48,911 nt of DNA from SAR324 cluster bacterium REDSEA-S27_B3 (lineage in GTDB: Bacteria > SAR324 > NAC60-12): NCBI GenBank assembly GCA_001627865.1, contig LUQO01000021.1, positions 1 to 48,911 of the forward strand, given 5' to 3'. Under the pieces are notes generated by a model, which saw only the letters and a program-made list of their open reading frames with translations, was not told the DNA's origin and did not search any database. A program made the position numbers and the translations under genes. Shown piece after piece: positions 17,397 through 25,834 of this stretch (positions are counted from its first letter, which is position 1; each line of letters opens with the position of its first letter).

Positions 17397-19118
17397 ATGA
17401 ATGATTTTACCAAAAACGGCTCACAAGCCACTCTCTTGTTGGACGAAATCTCCAGAAAATCACTAGACACGCAGGTTTCCAATTGGGAAAACAGAGAGGT
17501 AGCAGCCTTCGTTGCACGGCAGCCCGAAAGCAGGGCGGACTACCGCACTGAGTCCGGATTTGGGCTCAAGCGCACATACTCTGCGCTCGATGCCGCGGAG
17601 ACTCCATTGGAGGACATCGGCCTGCCCGGACAGTATCCCTACACGAGAGGGCCGTACCCCACCATGTACCGGGGACGAAACTGGACTATGCGACAGATCG
17701 CCGGATTCGGCACGGGAGCGGACACCAACCAGCGCTTCAAGTACCTGATTTCGCAGGGGCAAACGGGGCTTTCCACCGACTTCGATATGCCCACGCTAAT
17801 GGGCTACGACTCGGACCATCCCATGAGCCGGGACGAAGTAGGGCGCGAAGGCGTGGCGGTGGACACGCTCGATGACATGGAGGCGCTGTTCGAGGGTATT
17901 GACCTTGAAAACATTTCAGTCTCCATGACAATCAACCCCTCAGCGTGGATCCTCTTTGCCATGTACATCGCCTTGGCACAGAAGCGGGGTTACGAACTGA
18001 ACAAGCTCTCCGGAACCATCCAGAACGACATCCTAAAGGAGTACATCGCGCAGAAGGAGTGGATTTACCCGATCCGTCCCTCTGTACGCATTGTCCGGGA
18101 CACCATCGCCTACAGCGCCCGGCACCTGCGCCGCTACAACCCCGTCAACATTTCGGGATACCACATCTCCGAGGCCGGGGCCAATGCCGTGCAGGAGGTG
18201 GCCTTCACGATGGCCAACACGATCACTTATGTTGAGGAAGTTGTGAAGGGAGGAATGTCGGTGGACGAATTCGCTCCGCGCCTTTCGCACTACTTTGTGG
18301 CGCAAGCGGATTTTTTCGAGGAAATCGCCAAGTTCCGTGCCGCCCGTCGCGTGTACGCCAAAATCATGAAGGAACGCTTTGGGGCGACCAGGCCGGAAGC
18401 CATGCGGCTGCGCTTTCATTCACAGACAGCCGCAGCCACGCTTACTCGGGCGCAGTACAAGGTCAATCTCATCCGCACCACGCTGCAGGCACTCGCTGCC
18501 GTGCTAGGGGGCTGCCAGAGCCTGCACACCAATGGTATGGACGAAGCATTCGCCATCCCCACAGAGGAAGCCATGAAGCTCGCCCTGCGCACCCAGCAGG
18601 TAATTGCTGACGAAACCAACGTCACTGCAACGGTTGACCCGCTGGGCGGCTCCTATCTTGTTGAAAACCTCACCAGCCGGATGGAGCAGGAAATCTTCGC
18701 TGTGCTGGAGAAGGTGGAGCAGCTGGGAGGAACGGTTAAGGCCATCGAGGACGGCTGGTTCCAGCAGGAAATCGCCGACACCGCCTACAACTACGCCATC
18801 CGCAAAGCAGACGGTGAGCGTCCTGTTATCGGTGTGAACAAGTACGTTGAGGACGAGGACGAGATGGACATCGAAACCCATCCATACGATCCGGAAACAG
18901 AACGCCGCCAACTCGCCGGGCTGGAAAAAACGCGGCAGGAGCGGGACAATCCACAGGTCGAACGCCTGCTTCAAAAACTCAGGGAGTTTGCCGCAGATGA
19001 GAGTCAGAACCTTATGCCGATCACCATTGAACTTGTCCACGCCCGGGCCTCGATGGGAGAAATTGTGGAAACCCTCAGGGAACTCTGGGGCAGCTACCGG
19101 GAAACTCCGGTAATCTGA
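17397..19118 (+). CDS. hcmA: 2-hydroxyisobutyryl-CoA mutase large (catalytic) subunit
   Basis: The 573-residue protein is a complete acyl-CoA mutase TIM-barrel subunit without the B12 domain: RGPYPTMYRGRNWTMRQ at 84-100 binds the CoA pantetheine, FDMPTLMGYDSD at 129-140, LSGTIQNDILKEY, ISGYHISEAGA with the barrel His, LRFHSQTAAATLT and QSLHTNGMDEAFA. Two positions decide specificity. Ile101 replaces the Tyr89 of methylmalonyl-CoA mutase (Phe in isobutyryl-CoA mutase), and Asp128 lies where that enzyme has Ala. They are 27 residues apart, exactly as Ile90 and Asp117 of Aquincola HcmA. I therefore infer conversion of 2-hydroxyisobutyryl-CoA to 3-hydroxybutyryl-CoA with adenosylcobalamin. A strong ribosome site AGGAG precedes the ATG. 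No lesion is seen. Confidence 0.88.
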   Translation: MNDFTKNGSQATLLLDEISRKSLDTQVSNWENREVAAFVARQPESRADYRTESGFGLKRTYSALDAAETPLEDIGLPGQYPYTRGPYPTMYRGRNWTMRQIAGFGTGADTNQRFKYLISQGQTGLSTDFDMPTLMGYDSDHPMSRDEVGREGVAVDTLDDMEALFEGIDLENISVSMTINPSAWILFAMYIALAQKRGYELNKLSGTIQNDILKEYIAQKEWIYPIRPSVRIVRDTIAYSARHLRRYNPVNISGYHISEAGANAVQEVAFTMANTITYVEEVVKGGMSVDEFAPRLSHYFVAQADFFEEIAKFRAARRVYAKIMKERFGATRPEAMRLRFHSQTAAATLTRAQYKVNLIRTTLQALAAVLGGCQSLHTNGMDEAFAIPTEEAMKLALRTQQVIADETNVTATVDPLGGSYLVENLTSRMEQEIFAVLEKVEQLGGTVKAIEDGWFQQEIADTAYNYAIRKADGERPVIGVNKYVEDEDEMDIETHPYDPETERRQLAGLEKTRQERDNPQVERLLQKLREFAADESQNLMPITIELVHARASMGEIVETLRELWGSYRETPVI

Positions 19119-19457
19119 ACTTTCTGGACTAGTACAAATTTTGTCGTTTCATAACGAGTGTATTTGAGGGTTCTTGTGATGAAATAGATGTTTAAATGTC
19201 GACTTTGTATCATTAAGGTGGAGTCTGGAATATTGAACAATCAAGATAATAATATTTTTTACTTGGTGTTTAACATCAGTGTTAAAAAATATGCAGGGAT
19301 AACTGTCAACTTTATCCTCTCCAAAGGATGCCAGTCTGAAAAGTCTTGTCATTCAGGAGAAGGATATGTCATACCTTACAGTTCTATTACAATAAACCAG
19401 TAAGCAAACTCTCTGGCTCAACCCGATTATTCACCCTGTAAGGGGAGAGATGATTTC
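19119..19457. other. AT-rich intergenic region inside the GC-rich block
   Basis: These 339 bp are clearly AT-richer than the genes on either side. They contain an 18-bp inverted repeat at 19269-19286 and a good ribosome site (AAGGGGAGAG) before the next ATG. No RNA gene or supported coding frame is seen. A promoter for the reductase-like gene probably lies here. Confidence 0.5.
19269..19286. promoter_or_regulatory. Perfect 7-bp inverted repeat, possible operator
   Basis: TTTAACA and TGTTAAA flank a TCAG centre. It is not followed by a T run on the plus strand, so a terminator is unlikely; a repressor site upstream of the reductase-like gene is possible. Chance in AT-rich DNA cannot be excluded. 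Confidence 0.25.
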
Positions 19458-20327
19458 ATGAAAAAACTTTACAAGACCCTGATCCTGGGTGCTTCTTATG
19501 GATCGCTGTTGGCGACTAAGCTTGCACTGGCCGGACACACGGTCAAGCTGGTGTGCCTGCCTGTAGAAGCCGAATTGATTAACAAGGAAGGCACCCGGGT
19601 ACGTTTGCCGGTCAAGGACCGGGACGGACTTGTCGAAGTGGATTCCCGTAAACTGCCGGGTTTGTTGTCCGCTGCAACGCCGGATGCGGTGAATCCGTCA
19701 GATTATGACCTGATCGTGTTGGCCATGCAGGAACCGCAATACCGATCCCCTGGTGTGCGAGAGCTGCTGTCTGCTACGGCCCAGGCAAGGGTTCCCTGCA
19801 TGTCTGTCATGAACATGCCCCCCCTGCCTTACTTGGAGCGTATTACCGGACTTAATGCCGGGAGATTGAAACTGTGCTACACTGACCCCTCTGTCTGGAA
19901 GGGATTCGATCCGTCACTGATGACCTTGTGCAGCCCTGACCCGCAGGCGTTTCGCCCTCCTGAGGAAGGACTCAATGTGCTGCAAGTAGGCCTCCCGACC
20001 AACTTCAGAGCCGCCCGCTTCGATTCCGATGAACACACTGCGATCCTGCGAAGGATGCAGGAGGACATCGAAGCAGCCTGCTACGATGACGGCAGCGGCC
20101 CAGTCGAATTGCCCGTCAAGCTAAAGGTACACAACTCGGTCTTTGTGCCGCTGGCCAAATGGAGTATGCTGCTGGCAGGCAACTACCGCTGCGTACAGCA
20201 GGACGAGATGCGTTCCATCCGTGACGCAGTTCACAGCAACCTGGATCAGTCGCGGACGGTATATAACTGGGTGAATGAGGTGTGTCGGAGTTTGGGAGCA
20301 TCAGATGCGGATCAGGTTCCATTTTAA
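19458..20327 (+). CDS. Ketopantoate-reductase-like NAD(P)-binding protein, truncated by in-frame TAA
   Basis: The N-terminus KTLILGASYGSLLATKLALAGHTVKLV is a Rossmann NAD(P)-binding fold of the 2-dehydropantoate 2-reductase (ApbA/PanE) superfamily, though the GxGxxG is altered (GASYGS). The middle has DYDLIVLAMQEPQYRS, as expected of the nucleotide domain, and the C-terminal helical domain begins around 200. The frame stops with TAA at 20325-20327 after 289 residues, while the same frame continues with convincing sequence for 65 more codons. The gene shares the higher GC of the mutase cluster and was probably acquired with it. The substrate is unknown and true pantoate synthesis is unlikely. 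A strong ribosome site precedes the ATG. Confidence 0.75.
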   Translation: MKKLYKTLILGASYGSLLATKLALAGHTVKLVCLPVEAELINKEGTRVRLPVKDRDGLVEVDSRKLPGLLSAATPDAVNPSDYDLIVLAMQEPQYRSPGVRELLSATAQARVPCMSVMNMPPLPYLERITGLNAGRLKLCYTDPSVWKGFDPSLMTLCSPDPQAFRPPEEGLNVLQVGLPTNFRAARFDSDEHTAILRRMQEDIEAACYDDGSGPVELPVKLKVHNSVFVPLAKWSMLLAGNYRCVQQDEMRSIRDAVHSNLDQSRTVYNWVNEVCRSLGASDADQVPF

Positions 20328-20525
20328 AAATACGCGAATGCCGCTAATGGGCTGTTGAAACCCTCCTCTGCGGCGCGCGCCTTGCTTGCAGGGGCACCTG
20401 ACATTGAGCGGGCTGACTGGCTGGTGAGAACCATTGCGGAGCAGAAGGACATGGAGTCTGAGGTTGTTGATGAAACTGTGGCTTTGGTGGACTCCTGGCT
20501 GGAGCGTAACCGTAAGACAGACTGA
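20328..20525 (+). pseudogene. In-frame C-terminal continuation of the reductase-like gene beyond TAA
   Basis: Directly after the TAA and in the same frame, 65 codons run to TGA at 20523-20525, including NAANGLLKPSSAARALLAGA and VDETVALVDSWLERN. The K-P-S-S-A-x-R-x-L pattern is typical of the C-terminal domain of ketopantoate-reductase-like proteins. One base change (for example TAA to CAA or AAA) would restore a 355-residue protein. Neither TAA recoding nor a separate gene is plausible, because no start with a ribosome site is present. Confidence 0.65.
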
Positions 20526-20881
20526 TAAACAATCGCCTGAAAGCCTGATGCTCAACAGCAAGTTGATTCACACACCAGCTTTCTTGTTGTCTTCAAAACT
20601 TTCAAAGCAATTTTCTTAGTCCTACTGATCAGCAAACTAAATCGTCCGTAAGCGATCATGACAGCAATTACTGCTGTTGTTCAGCATATTCCTCATCTGC
20701 TAAAAAATTTAGACATCCGCTTTTCTAAACAGGAAATTCAGATGAAAGAGAACAGCTTACCGTTCTGCAGCAATGCCGTGTGGTTTCAATTTACATTATT
20801 TGCAAAACTATTGTCTTAAAACACCCGGCAGTATAGAACCTCTAAACCAAAACCACATCTACTGCACGTGAAATTCCTTTG
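20526..20881. other. Intergenic region, right edge of GC-rich block
   Basis: Base composition drops back to the AT-richer level of the surrounding chromosome within these 356 bp. No gene, tRNA or clear direct repeat marking an insertion end is visible. The promoter of the VWA gene should be here. Confidence 0.45.
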
Positions 20882-22087
20882 ATGAACTCAGTTTACGAAA
20901 ATTTAGCTCTGAGAGGTGAATTAAGCGCTAATCTGGTTGGATTTTGTCGTTATCTGCGTCTGAATGGGCTTAGGCCAGGAATGGGGGAGCAGATGGATGC
21001 GTTGCGTGCATTGGAGGAGGTGAACCTTGAGAATGAATACGCGTTTAAAATGGCCCTCCGTACAACTCTTGCAAAAAGCACTCAGGAGCAGGAGATATTT
21101 GATGAACACTACAATCCTTACTGGAACATCTGGGATAATGCAGAAAATCTTCACAAGCTTGTGAAAGCAAAACAGGAGGAAACTGCAGTAATAACAGTTG
21201 ATAAGCCTCCAAAAAATCAATCTTTTGTTTCAATCAGCGACTGGCTAAGTGATGAGGATTCGGCTGATGAGGAAAAAGAAGCAGCCGGATACAGTCCTTT
21301 TGAAACTGAGGCTGAACGTGATTTCAGTACATTTCAAGCAGATGAGCTCACAGAAGTAATGCAGCTTATCAATGAAATCGGCAAAGCACTGGCCACCAGG
21401 TTCAGTCGTCGTACAATGAAAACAAAACGCCGCGGAAAGCTTGATTTTCGCAGAACCATGCGGCTTAGTTTACGTAGCGGAGGAGAAATACTGGATCTGG
21501 CATACTCCCGTCGCAGACGGCAGCGTCTTAAATTGGTTCTGCTGTGTGATGTAAGCAAGTCCATGGACTTGTATAGCCGTTTCCTGATTCAGTTCATCTA
21601 TGCATTTCAAAGTGTTTATAGACGTATTGAGACATTTGTTTTCAGTACCTCACTGCACCGTATCACTGAGACCTTGCGTGAAGAAGAACTATCCAGGGCC
21701 CTTGATCTTCTTTCCGGAACTGTTAAGGACTGGTCCGGAGGTACTAAAATTGGAGCATCGCTGGAACAATTTGTTTCAAATTATGGTCTAAAATTTGTAG
21801 ATTCTCAAACTGTGGTTCTGATAATCAGTGACGGCTGGGACACAGGTGAAGTAGATTTACTTCAAAGCAGCATGCACTATTTGCATAAGCGTTCCAGATA
21901 TGTGATTTGGCTAAATCCACTGAAGGGAAGTCCCGGATTTCAGCCTACTACGCGGGGTATGCAGGCGGCACTGCCTTATATTGATATTTTTGCCTCAGCA
22001 CATAACCTTGCCAGTCTCAGGCAGCTGGTGCGCCAGTTGACACTCATCCAGTTCGGACAACTGAATCTTAGGGAAGTTGAGTACTGA
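20882..22087 (+). CDS. VWA-domain protein of the CoxE-like family
   Basis: The 401-residue protein has an N-terminal helical region (about 1-180) and a C-terminal von Willebrand factor A domain: LVLLCDVSKSMDLYSRF holds the MIDAS motif D-x-S-x-S, DWSGGTKIG supplies the Thr metal ligand, and VVLIISDGWDTG the second Asp. A TRFSRRTMKTKRRGKLDFRRTMR basic segment just before it is typical of CoxE-like proteins, which usually work with a MoxR AAA+ ATPase in cofactor insertion or complex maturation (e.g. CO dehydrogenase). No MoxR gene is adjacent. ATG at 20882 is preferred over the TTG one codon earlier. Confidence 0.85.
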   Translation: MNSVYENLALRGELSANLVGFCRYLRLNGLRPGMGEQMDALRALEEVNLENEYAFKMALRTTLAKSTQEQEIFDEHYNPYWNIWDNAENLHKLVKAKQEETAVITVDKPPKNQSFVSISDWLSDEDSADEEKEAAGYSPFETEAERDFSTFQADELTEVMQLINEIGKALATRFSRRTMKTKRRGKLDFRRTMRLSLRSGGEILDLAYSRRRRQRLKLVLLCDVSKSMDLYSRFLIQFIYAFQSVYRRIETFVFSTSLHRITETLREEELSRALDLLSGTVKDWSGGTKIGASLEQFVSNYGLKFVDSQTVVLIISDGWDTGEVDLLQSSMHYLHKRSRYVIWLNPLKGSPGFQPTTRGMQAALPYIDIFASAHNLASLRQLVRQLTLIQFGQLNLREVEY

Positions 22088-22156
22088 TTAATTTGACAAC
22101 TGAGGTAAAATATTGCCTAATATCGACAAACCTAAAACATAATTTTCAGTACAGCA

Positions 22157-22672
22157 TTGGCTTTATACACATTCGACAATACCACTCCTGAGATTGCGGA
22201 AAAGACTTTTATTGCCCCAGACGCAAGCCTTATTGGTCGAGTCCGGATTGGAAAATTTTCATCAGTTTGGTTTAATACGGTTCTCCGGGGTGATATGGAA
22301 AAAATCATCATAGGTGAGGAGACAAATATTCAGGATTTAAGCATGGGGCACACTGATCCCGGATTTGCTTTGGTTGTGGGAAACAGAGTGACGGTAGGGC
22401 ACCACTGCGTTATTCACGGTTGCACAATTGAAGACGACTGCCTGATCGGGATGGGTGCAATTTTAATGACTGGAGTAAAGATTGGCAGGGGCAGTATAAT
22501 CGGTGCGGGAGCGGTTTTGCTGGAGGGAATGCAAGTTCCTGCATTTTCTATGGTAGCTGGCTTTCCGGCGAAGATTCGTAAGACTTATGATGAAAGTATA
22601 ATTGATAATATCAGAAACATGTCCAAAATATATGTAAAGCGTGCAATTCATTATCAGGAGCAAAAATTTTGA
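22157..22672 (+). CDS. Gamma-carbonic-anhydrase-family protein (YrdA/PaaY-like)
   Basis: The 171-residue protein is a left-handed beta-helix of hexapeptide repeats (APDASLIGRVRIG, VTVGHHCVIHGCTIEDDCLIGMGA, VKIGRGSIIGAGAVL). It has NIQDLSMGHTD and the VGHHCVIHGC motif, which together provide the three metal-binding His residues of the trimeric gamma-CA fold. VAGFPAKIRK and a C-terminal helix complete it. Family members range from carbonic anhydrases to proteins with acyl-carrier or unknown roles, so CO2 hydration is not certain. The start is TTG at 22157; no ATG fits. It follows the VWA gene by 69 bp and could be co-transcribed. Confidence 0.85.
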   Translation: MALYTFDNTTPEIAEKTFIAPDASLIGRVRIGKFSSVWFNTVLRGDMEKIIIGEETNIQDLSMGHTDPGFALVVGNRVTVGHHCVIHGCTIEDDCLIGMGAILMTGVKIGRGSIIGAGAVLLEGMQVPAFSMVAGFPAKIRKTYDESIIDNIRNMSKIYVKRAIHYQEQKF

Positions 22673-22747
22673 TCTTTGAGAGCATAAATCTGAATAAAAA
22701 ATACTTTTTGAAGGGGAATTTATTTTGATTCGAACAGCTTGCATACA

Positions 22748-24157
22748 CTATGAAACAATGGTTTCATTTTCATCTTTCGCCAACTGAGCCAGAGTTACTG
22801 GCTTGACCGGGGGACGGCCTCTGTAAAAACCAACTTCCCGTGGCGATTTTCCCAAAGTATCCGCAACAATTCCTGCTGCAGCAAGCCCGCACATTCTTCC
22901 CTGGCACTGGCCCATACCGCAGCGCGTGTAGGCTTTTGCTCCATTAAGATCAAGCGCTCCCAATTCCACTGACTTACGAATCTGTCCGGCTGTAATTTCT
23001 TCGCAGCGGCAGATCAATGTTGAATCCTCTTTTGGTGTAAGTATTTCCGGATTGGGGGAATAGAGTCGCTCCAGGAATGGACGGATTGCATTATTGTGTT
23101 TAATTTTTTTTCGAAAAAATTTTGCGGCGTCATCTCTTTGTTTTTTCGAAATCCTATCCAATCGATACGCGGTGTCCAATCCCGCAAGATGCCCGGAAGC
23201 TTCAGCAACAGGTGCACCGGCAACAATTCCTACGTCTCCCGCAACCGCTACACCGTCAATACTGGTGTTACCCCATTCATCCAGCACAGGATGCCAGTAG
23301 TATTGAAGTTCATACCAATCATGCTCGCAGCCCAACTGGCTGCTAAGTTGAATATTCGGTACAACCCCTTCATGCAGCAACAGGGTGTCCACGTCAATTA
23401 TCCTAGGTTTTCCCTGATGAGTGTAATGCAGTTTTTGGAGATGCTCCTCACCTTCAGCATGTAAATTAGTCACTCCGGAAAGCACCTCAATTCCGGCTTT
23501 ACGCACCACAGACTTCATCCGTAAACCTTTCAGCAGGAATTCGTTTGCCAGCAGCGCCTGCGGCAGGCAAGGCAGAGCCCTCAGATAATTTGAATAATTT
23601 ATAGTTTCCAGCACTGCCAATATTTCTGCTTTTGCTTCAGCAAGCCTTGAGGCAGTAAGCCATAACAGGGGGCCGTTTCCTGCCAAAACAATTTTTCCGG
23701 AAGGAATTACTCCTGAGGATTTCATCAGAACATCTGCTGCTGCTGCTCCCATCACACCAGGAAGCGTCCATCCGGGAATCGGTACAGGACGTTCCTGTGC
23801 TCCGGTTGCAACCAGCAAACGTGAAGCTGTAACCTGATTAGTGGATCCGTTACGTAAAAAATGAACAGTCCTGTCTGATTCCACAAGCCAGACAACAGTA
23901 CCGCTGAGATACGTCACACTTGTTTGATGAAACGACAATTGCAGTTTTTTGCCATTCTGATAATCATCACCCAGCAGAGCATAAGTTTCAGGACGCAGTC
24001 TCTCAGTTGTGTTGACAGAGCGATAAATCTGTCCTCCTGCTTCCGGCTGCTCATCCAGCACCAGCACTGAAAGCTTGTGTCCTGCTGCTTCTACTGCTGC
24101 AGCCATCCCGGCAGGTCCGGCGCCGATAATTACCAGGTCAAAGGTTTTTTCCATCAT
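22748..24157 (-). CDS. FAD-dependent oxidoreductase with C-terminal BFD-type [2Fe-2S] domain (amino-acid/opine dehydrogenase subunit A)
   Basis: The N-terminus DLVIIGAGPAGMAAAVEA (GxGxxG at 12-17) binds FAD, a second Rossmann segment (GKIVLAGNGPLLWLTA, about 172-187) fits NAD(P)/FAD enzymes of this type, and VAVAGDVGIVAGAPVAEASGHLAGL closes the FAD site. The last 95 residues carry ICRCEEITAGQIRKSVELGA and RCGMGQCQGRMC, the four-Cys BFD-like [2Fe-2S] cluster. This layout matches the alpha subunits of D-hydroxyproline dehydrogenase, opine oxidase and HcnB. It overlaps the ferredoxin-like subunit gene by 4 bp (ATGA) and is third in a coupled minus-strand operon. Confidence 0.85.
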   Translation of the reverse strand: MMEKTFDLVIIGAGPAGMAAAVEAAGHKLSVLVLDEQPEAGGQIYRSVNTTERLRPETYALLGDDYQNGKKLQLSFHQTSVTYLSGTVVWLVESDRTVHFLRNGSTNQVTASRLLVATGAQERPVPIPGWTLPGVMGAAAADVLMKSSGVIPSGKIVLAGNGPLLWLTASRLAEAKAEILAVLETINYSNYLRALPCLPQALLANEFLLKGLRMKSVVRKAGIEVLSGVTNLHAEGEEHLQKLHYTHQGKPRIIDVDTLLLHEGVVPNIQLSSQLGCEHDWYELQYYWHPVLDEWGNTSIDGVAVAGDVGIVAGAPVAEASGHLAGLDTAYRLDRISKKQRDDAAKFFRKKIKHNNAIRPFLERLYSPNPEILTPKEDSTLICRCEEITAGQIRKSVELGALDLNGAKAYTRCGMGQCQGRMCGLAAAGIVADTLGKSPREVGFYRGRPPVKPVTLAQLAKDENETIVS

Positions 24158-24450
24158 GTATTTTCTGCAGCAGATGATTGTCGGAAAATTCGCATTCCGT
24201 CCTTTACGGCAATTAAACAGCTTTGCTGATTCTGTTCTCCATCTATTTCAAGCAGGCATTCATAACACACACCCATCCAGCAATATGGCGCCCGCGGTTT
24301 TGCACTGACCTGGGCATGTCGCAAGTATTTAACTCCGGATGTCAGCAGCGCTGCCGCTACGCTTTCACCTTCATGTGCCTGAATGGGCTGGCCTTCAAAC
24401 CAGATGCTGACAGTTTTACCACGTGATTTGCCGTATCGTTTAAGCATCAA
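24154..24450 (-). CDS. Small [2Fe-2S] ferredoxin-like subunit of FAD dehydrogenase
   Basis: This 98-residue protein has the cysteine pattern C-x4-C-x2-C-x12-C in the segment YCWMGVCYECLLEIDG...QSC, the plant-type ferredoxin signature. A beta-grasp N-terminus is present (VSIWFEGQPIQAHEGESVAAALL). Such proteins are the gamma/electron-transfer subunits of hydroxyproline dehydrogenase, opine oxidase and hydrogen cyanide synthase (HcnA-like). It is coupled on both sides: an 11-bp overlap with the upstream DAO-type gene and a 4-bp overlap with the downstream FAD/BFD gene. The electrons probably go on to the respiratory chain. Confidence 0.85.
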   Translation of the reverse strand: MMLKRYGKSRGKTVSIWFEGQPIQAHEGESVAAALLTSGVKYLRHAQVSAKPRAPYCWMGVCYECLLEIDGEQNQQSCLIAVKDGMRIFRQSSAAENT

Positions 24451-25549
24451 ATCTTTTTAAATGGAATTGTTCAAAACCTCCAGGAGCATCTCCTTCCAGA
24501 ATCCATTTTGGTAGCAGGTTTACGTGAAGTGGAGTCAGAGTTATTCCACTGTGTGAGGTTACAACAAAAGCGCCCGGACATGTTTCAGACTCAACATACA
24601 AAGGTTTTGCATCAGGTGTCAGTATGCGTAAGGCCCCCCAGCAGCGCACCAGCTGCAGGCGTGAAAGTTCAGGGAAAGTTTGTACCGCGTGACTTGCAAT
24701 GTTGCGCATCTGATCAAGAGTTGTTTCTGTGTCGAAACCAACTTCTTCATGGGATGCGCCAAGCATGAATGAACCTTCATGAGTCTGGCGGATGGTGACA
24801 AATGGATATTTAAGCAATGGTTTTGTTCTTTCTGTGACCAGTATTTGACCACGCTGAGGACGAATCGGTATATTAAGGCCAACTTGCTGAGCAAGCTCTT
24901 TTATGCCCAACCCGCATGCAAGCACCACTTTTTTTGCATAATAACTATCTTTTGCGTTTTTAATTTCAAAACACTTTTTCCTGTATGCAACAGACTCAAC
25001 CTGTTGATCTGTATCAAGCGCTGCTCCTGTTTCTTCAAGGGCCGTGATCAAGGCAGTCAATAGTTTCAGGGGATTGAGGTGACCATCATGCGGAGAATAT
25101 GAAGCACCGGTGACATTTTCTCCAAGGGGCATTTCAGGAATATATTCCTGCATTTGTTTCCGGTCCAGCATCTGGTTATCATAATTGCCTCCGGGGAATT
25201 CATCCCGCAGCTGCTCCAGTTCTGATTTTCGCAGCGACCATTCTTTTTCTCCCAGGCATACCTCAAATCCTCCCGGCTGTTCATAATCAATTACATTGCC
25301 GGTTTTCTCAGTTAATTCCTGAGAAAAATTGTGCCATTTTTCTGCGGCTTCCAGTGTCCATTCAGCATATCGAGGCATACCGAGCCCTTTACCCTGGACC
25401 CACACCAGGCCAAAATTTCCGCGCGAAGCGCTGTACATACCTTTTGCGTTATCAAGTACAGTTACACTCGCCCCTTGTCTTGCAAGACCATAAGCAAGGG
25501 AAATTCCGATTATTCCTCCGCCTACAACTACTATATCTGCAGTTTTCAT
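24440..25549 (-). CDS. DAO-type FAD-dependent amino-acid dehydrogenase (catalytic subunit)
   Basis: The 369-residue protein starts with DIVVVGGGIIGISLAYGLARQGASVTVLD (GxGxxG at 10-15), followed by the DAO hallmarks: SRGNFGLVW, a GHLNPLKLLTALI substrate/FAD segment, VVLACGLGIKEL, PIRPQRGQILVTE and the C-terminal VVTSHSGITLTPLH. This is the D-amino-acid oxidase/sarcosine-oxidase-beta family. First in a three-gene coupled operon with ferredoxin-like and FAD/BFD subunits, it most resembles the catalytic subunit of D-hydroxyproline dehydrogenase or opine oxidase. The substrate is not determined by sequence; no hydroxyproline epimerase or aldolase is nearby. Confidence 0.85.
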   Translation of the reverse strand: MKTADIVVVGGGIIGISLAYGLARQGASVTVLDNAKGMYSASRGNFGLVWVQGKGLGMPRYAEWTLEAAEKWHNFSQELTEKTGNVIDYEQPGGFEVCLGEKEWSLRKSELEQLRDEFPGGNYDNQMLDRKQMQEYIPEMPLGENVTGASYSPHDGHLNPLKLLTALITALEETGAALDTDQQVESVAYRKKCFEIKNAKDSYYAKKVVLACGLGIKELAQQVGLNIPIRPQRGQILVTERTKPLLKYPFVTIRQTHEGSFMLGASHEEVGFDTETTLDQMRNIASHAVQTFPELSRLQLVRCWGALRILTPDAKPLYVESETCPGAFVVTSHSGITLTPLHVNLLPKWILEGDAPGGFEQFHLKRFDA

Positions 25550-25834
25550 TACTATGCCTCTTCCTTTTACAACGAGGTTGATCGCGAAACAGAGCTATAT
25601 TACAAACCCTGATAGATTGAGACAAGTTTTGACTGTAAAGTTTTGGCGGGGAGTTAAAAGTTTATACTTTCTGGTGCCAGGCAATCACTAATGTAATTGG
25701 CAGGGGCCTTTTCAAAATAATATAGAATTTCACGGAGCAGAATGCTCCAGAGCACTGTAATGAGTTCCGGGGTGTGGTTTGATGCAAACATTTACGTATC
25801 TGTTCGCAACAGGCAGGATCTTCAGATTTTTGGA

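Noticed and set aside
18033..19040. Long minus-strand ORFs opposite hcmA
   Set aside because: Open antisense frames are expected in GC-rich coding DNA; the plus-strand gene is unambiguous.
20325..20327. TAA in the reductase-like gene as recoded codon
   Set aside because: TAA is not used for selenocysteine or pyrrolysine in bacteria; a mutation or sequence error is the simpler reading.
25637..25665. TAAAGTTT before a minus-strand gene, resembling a sigma28 -35
   Set aside because: After 11 bases there is TAAAAGTT and no GCCGATAA-like element.
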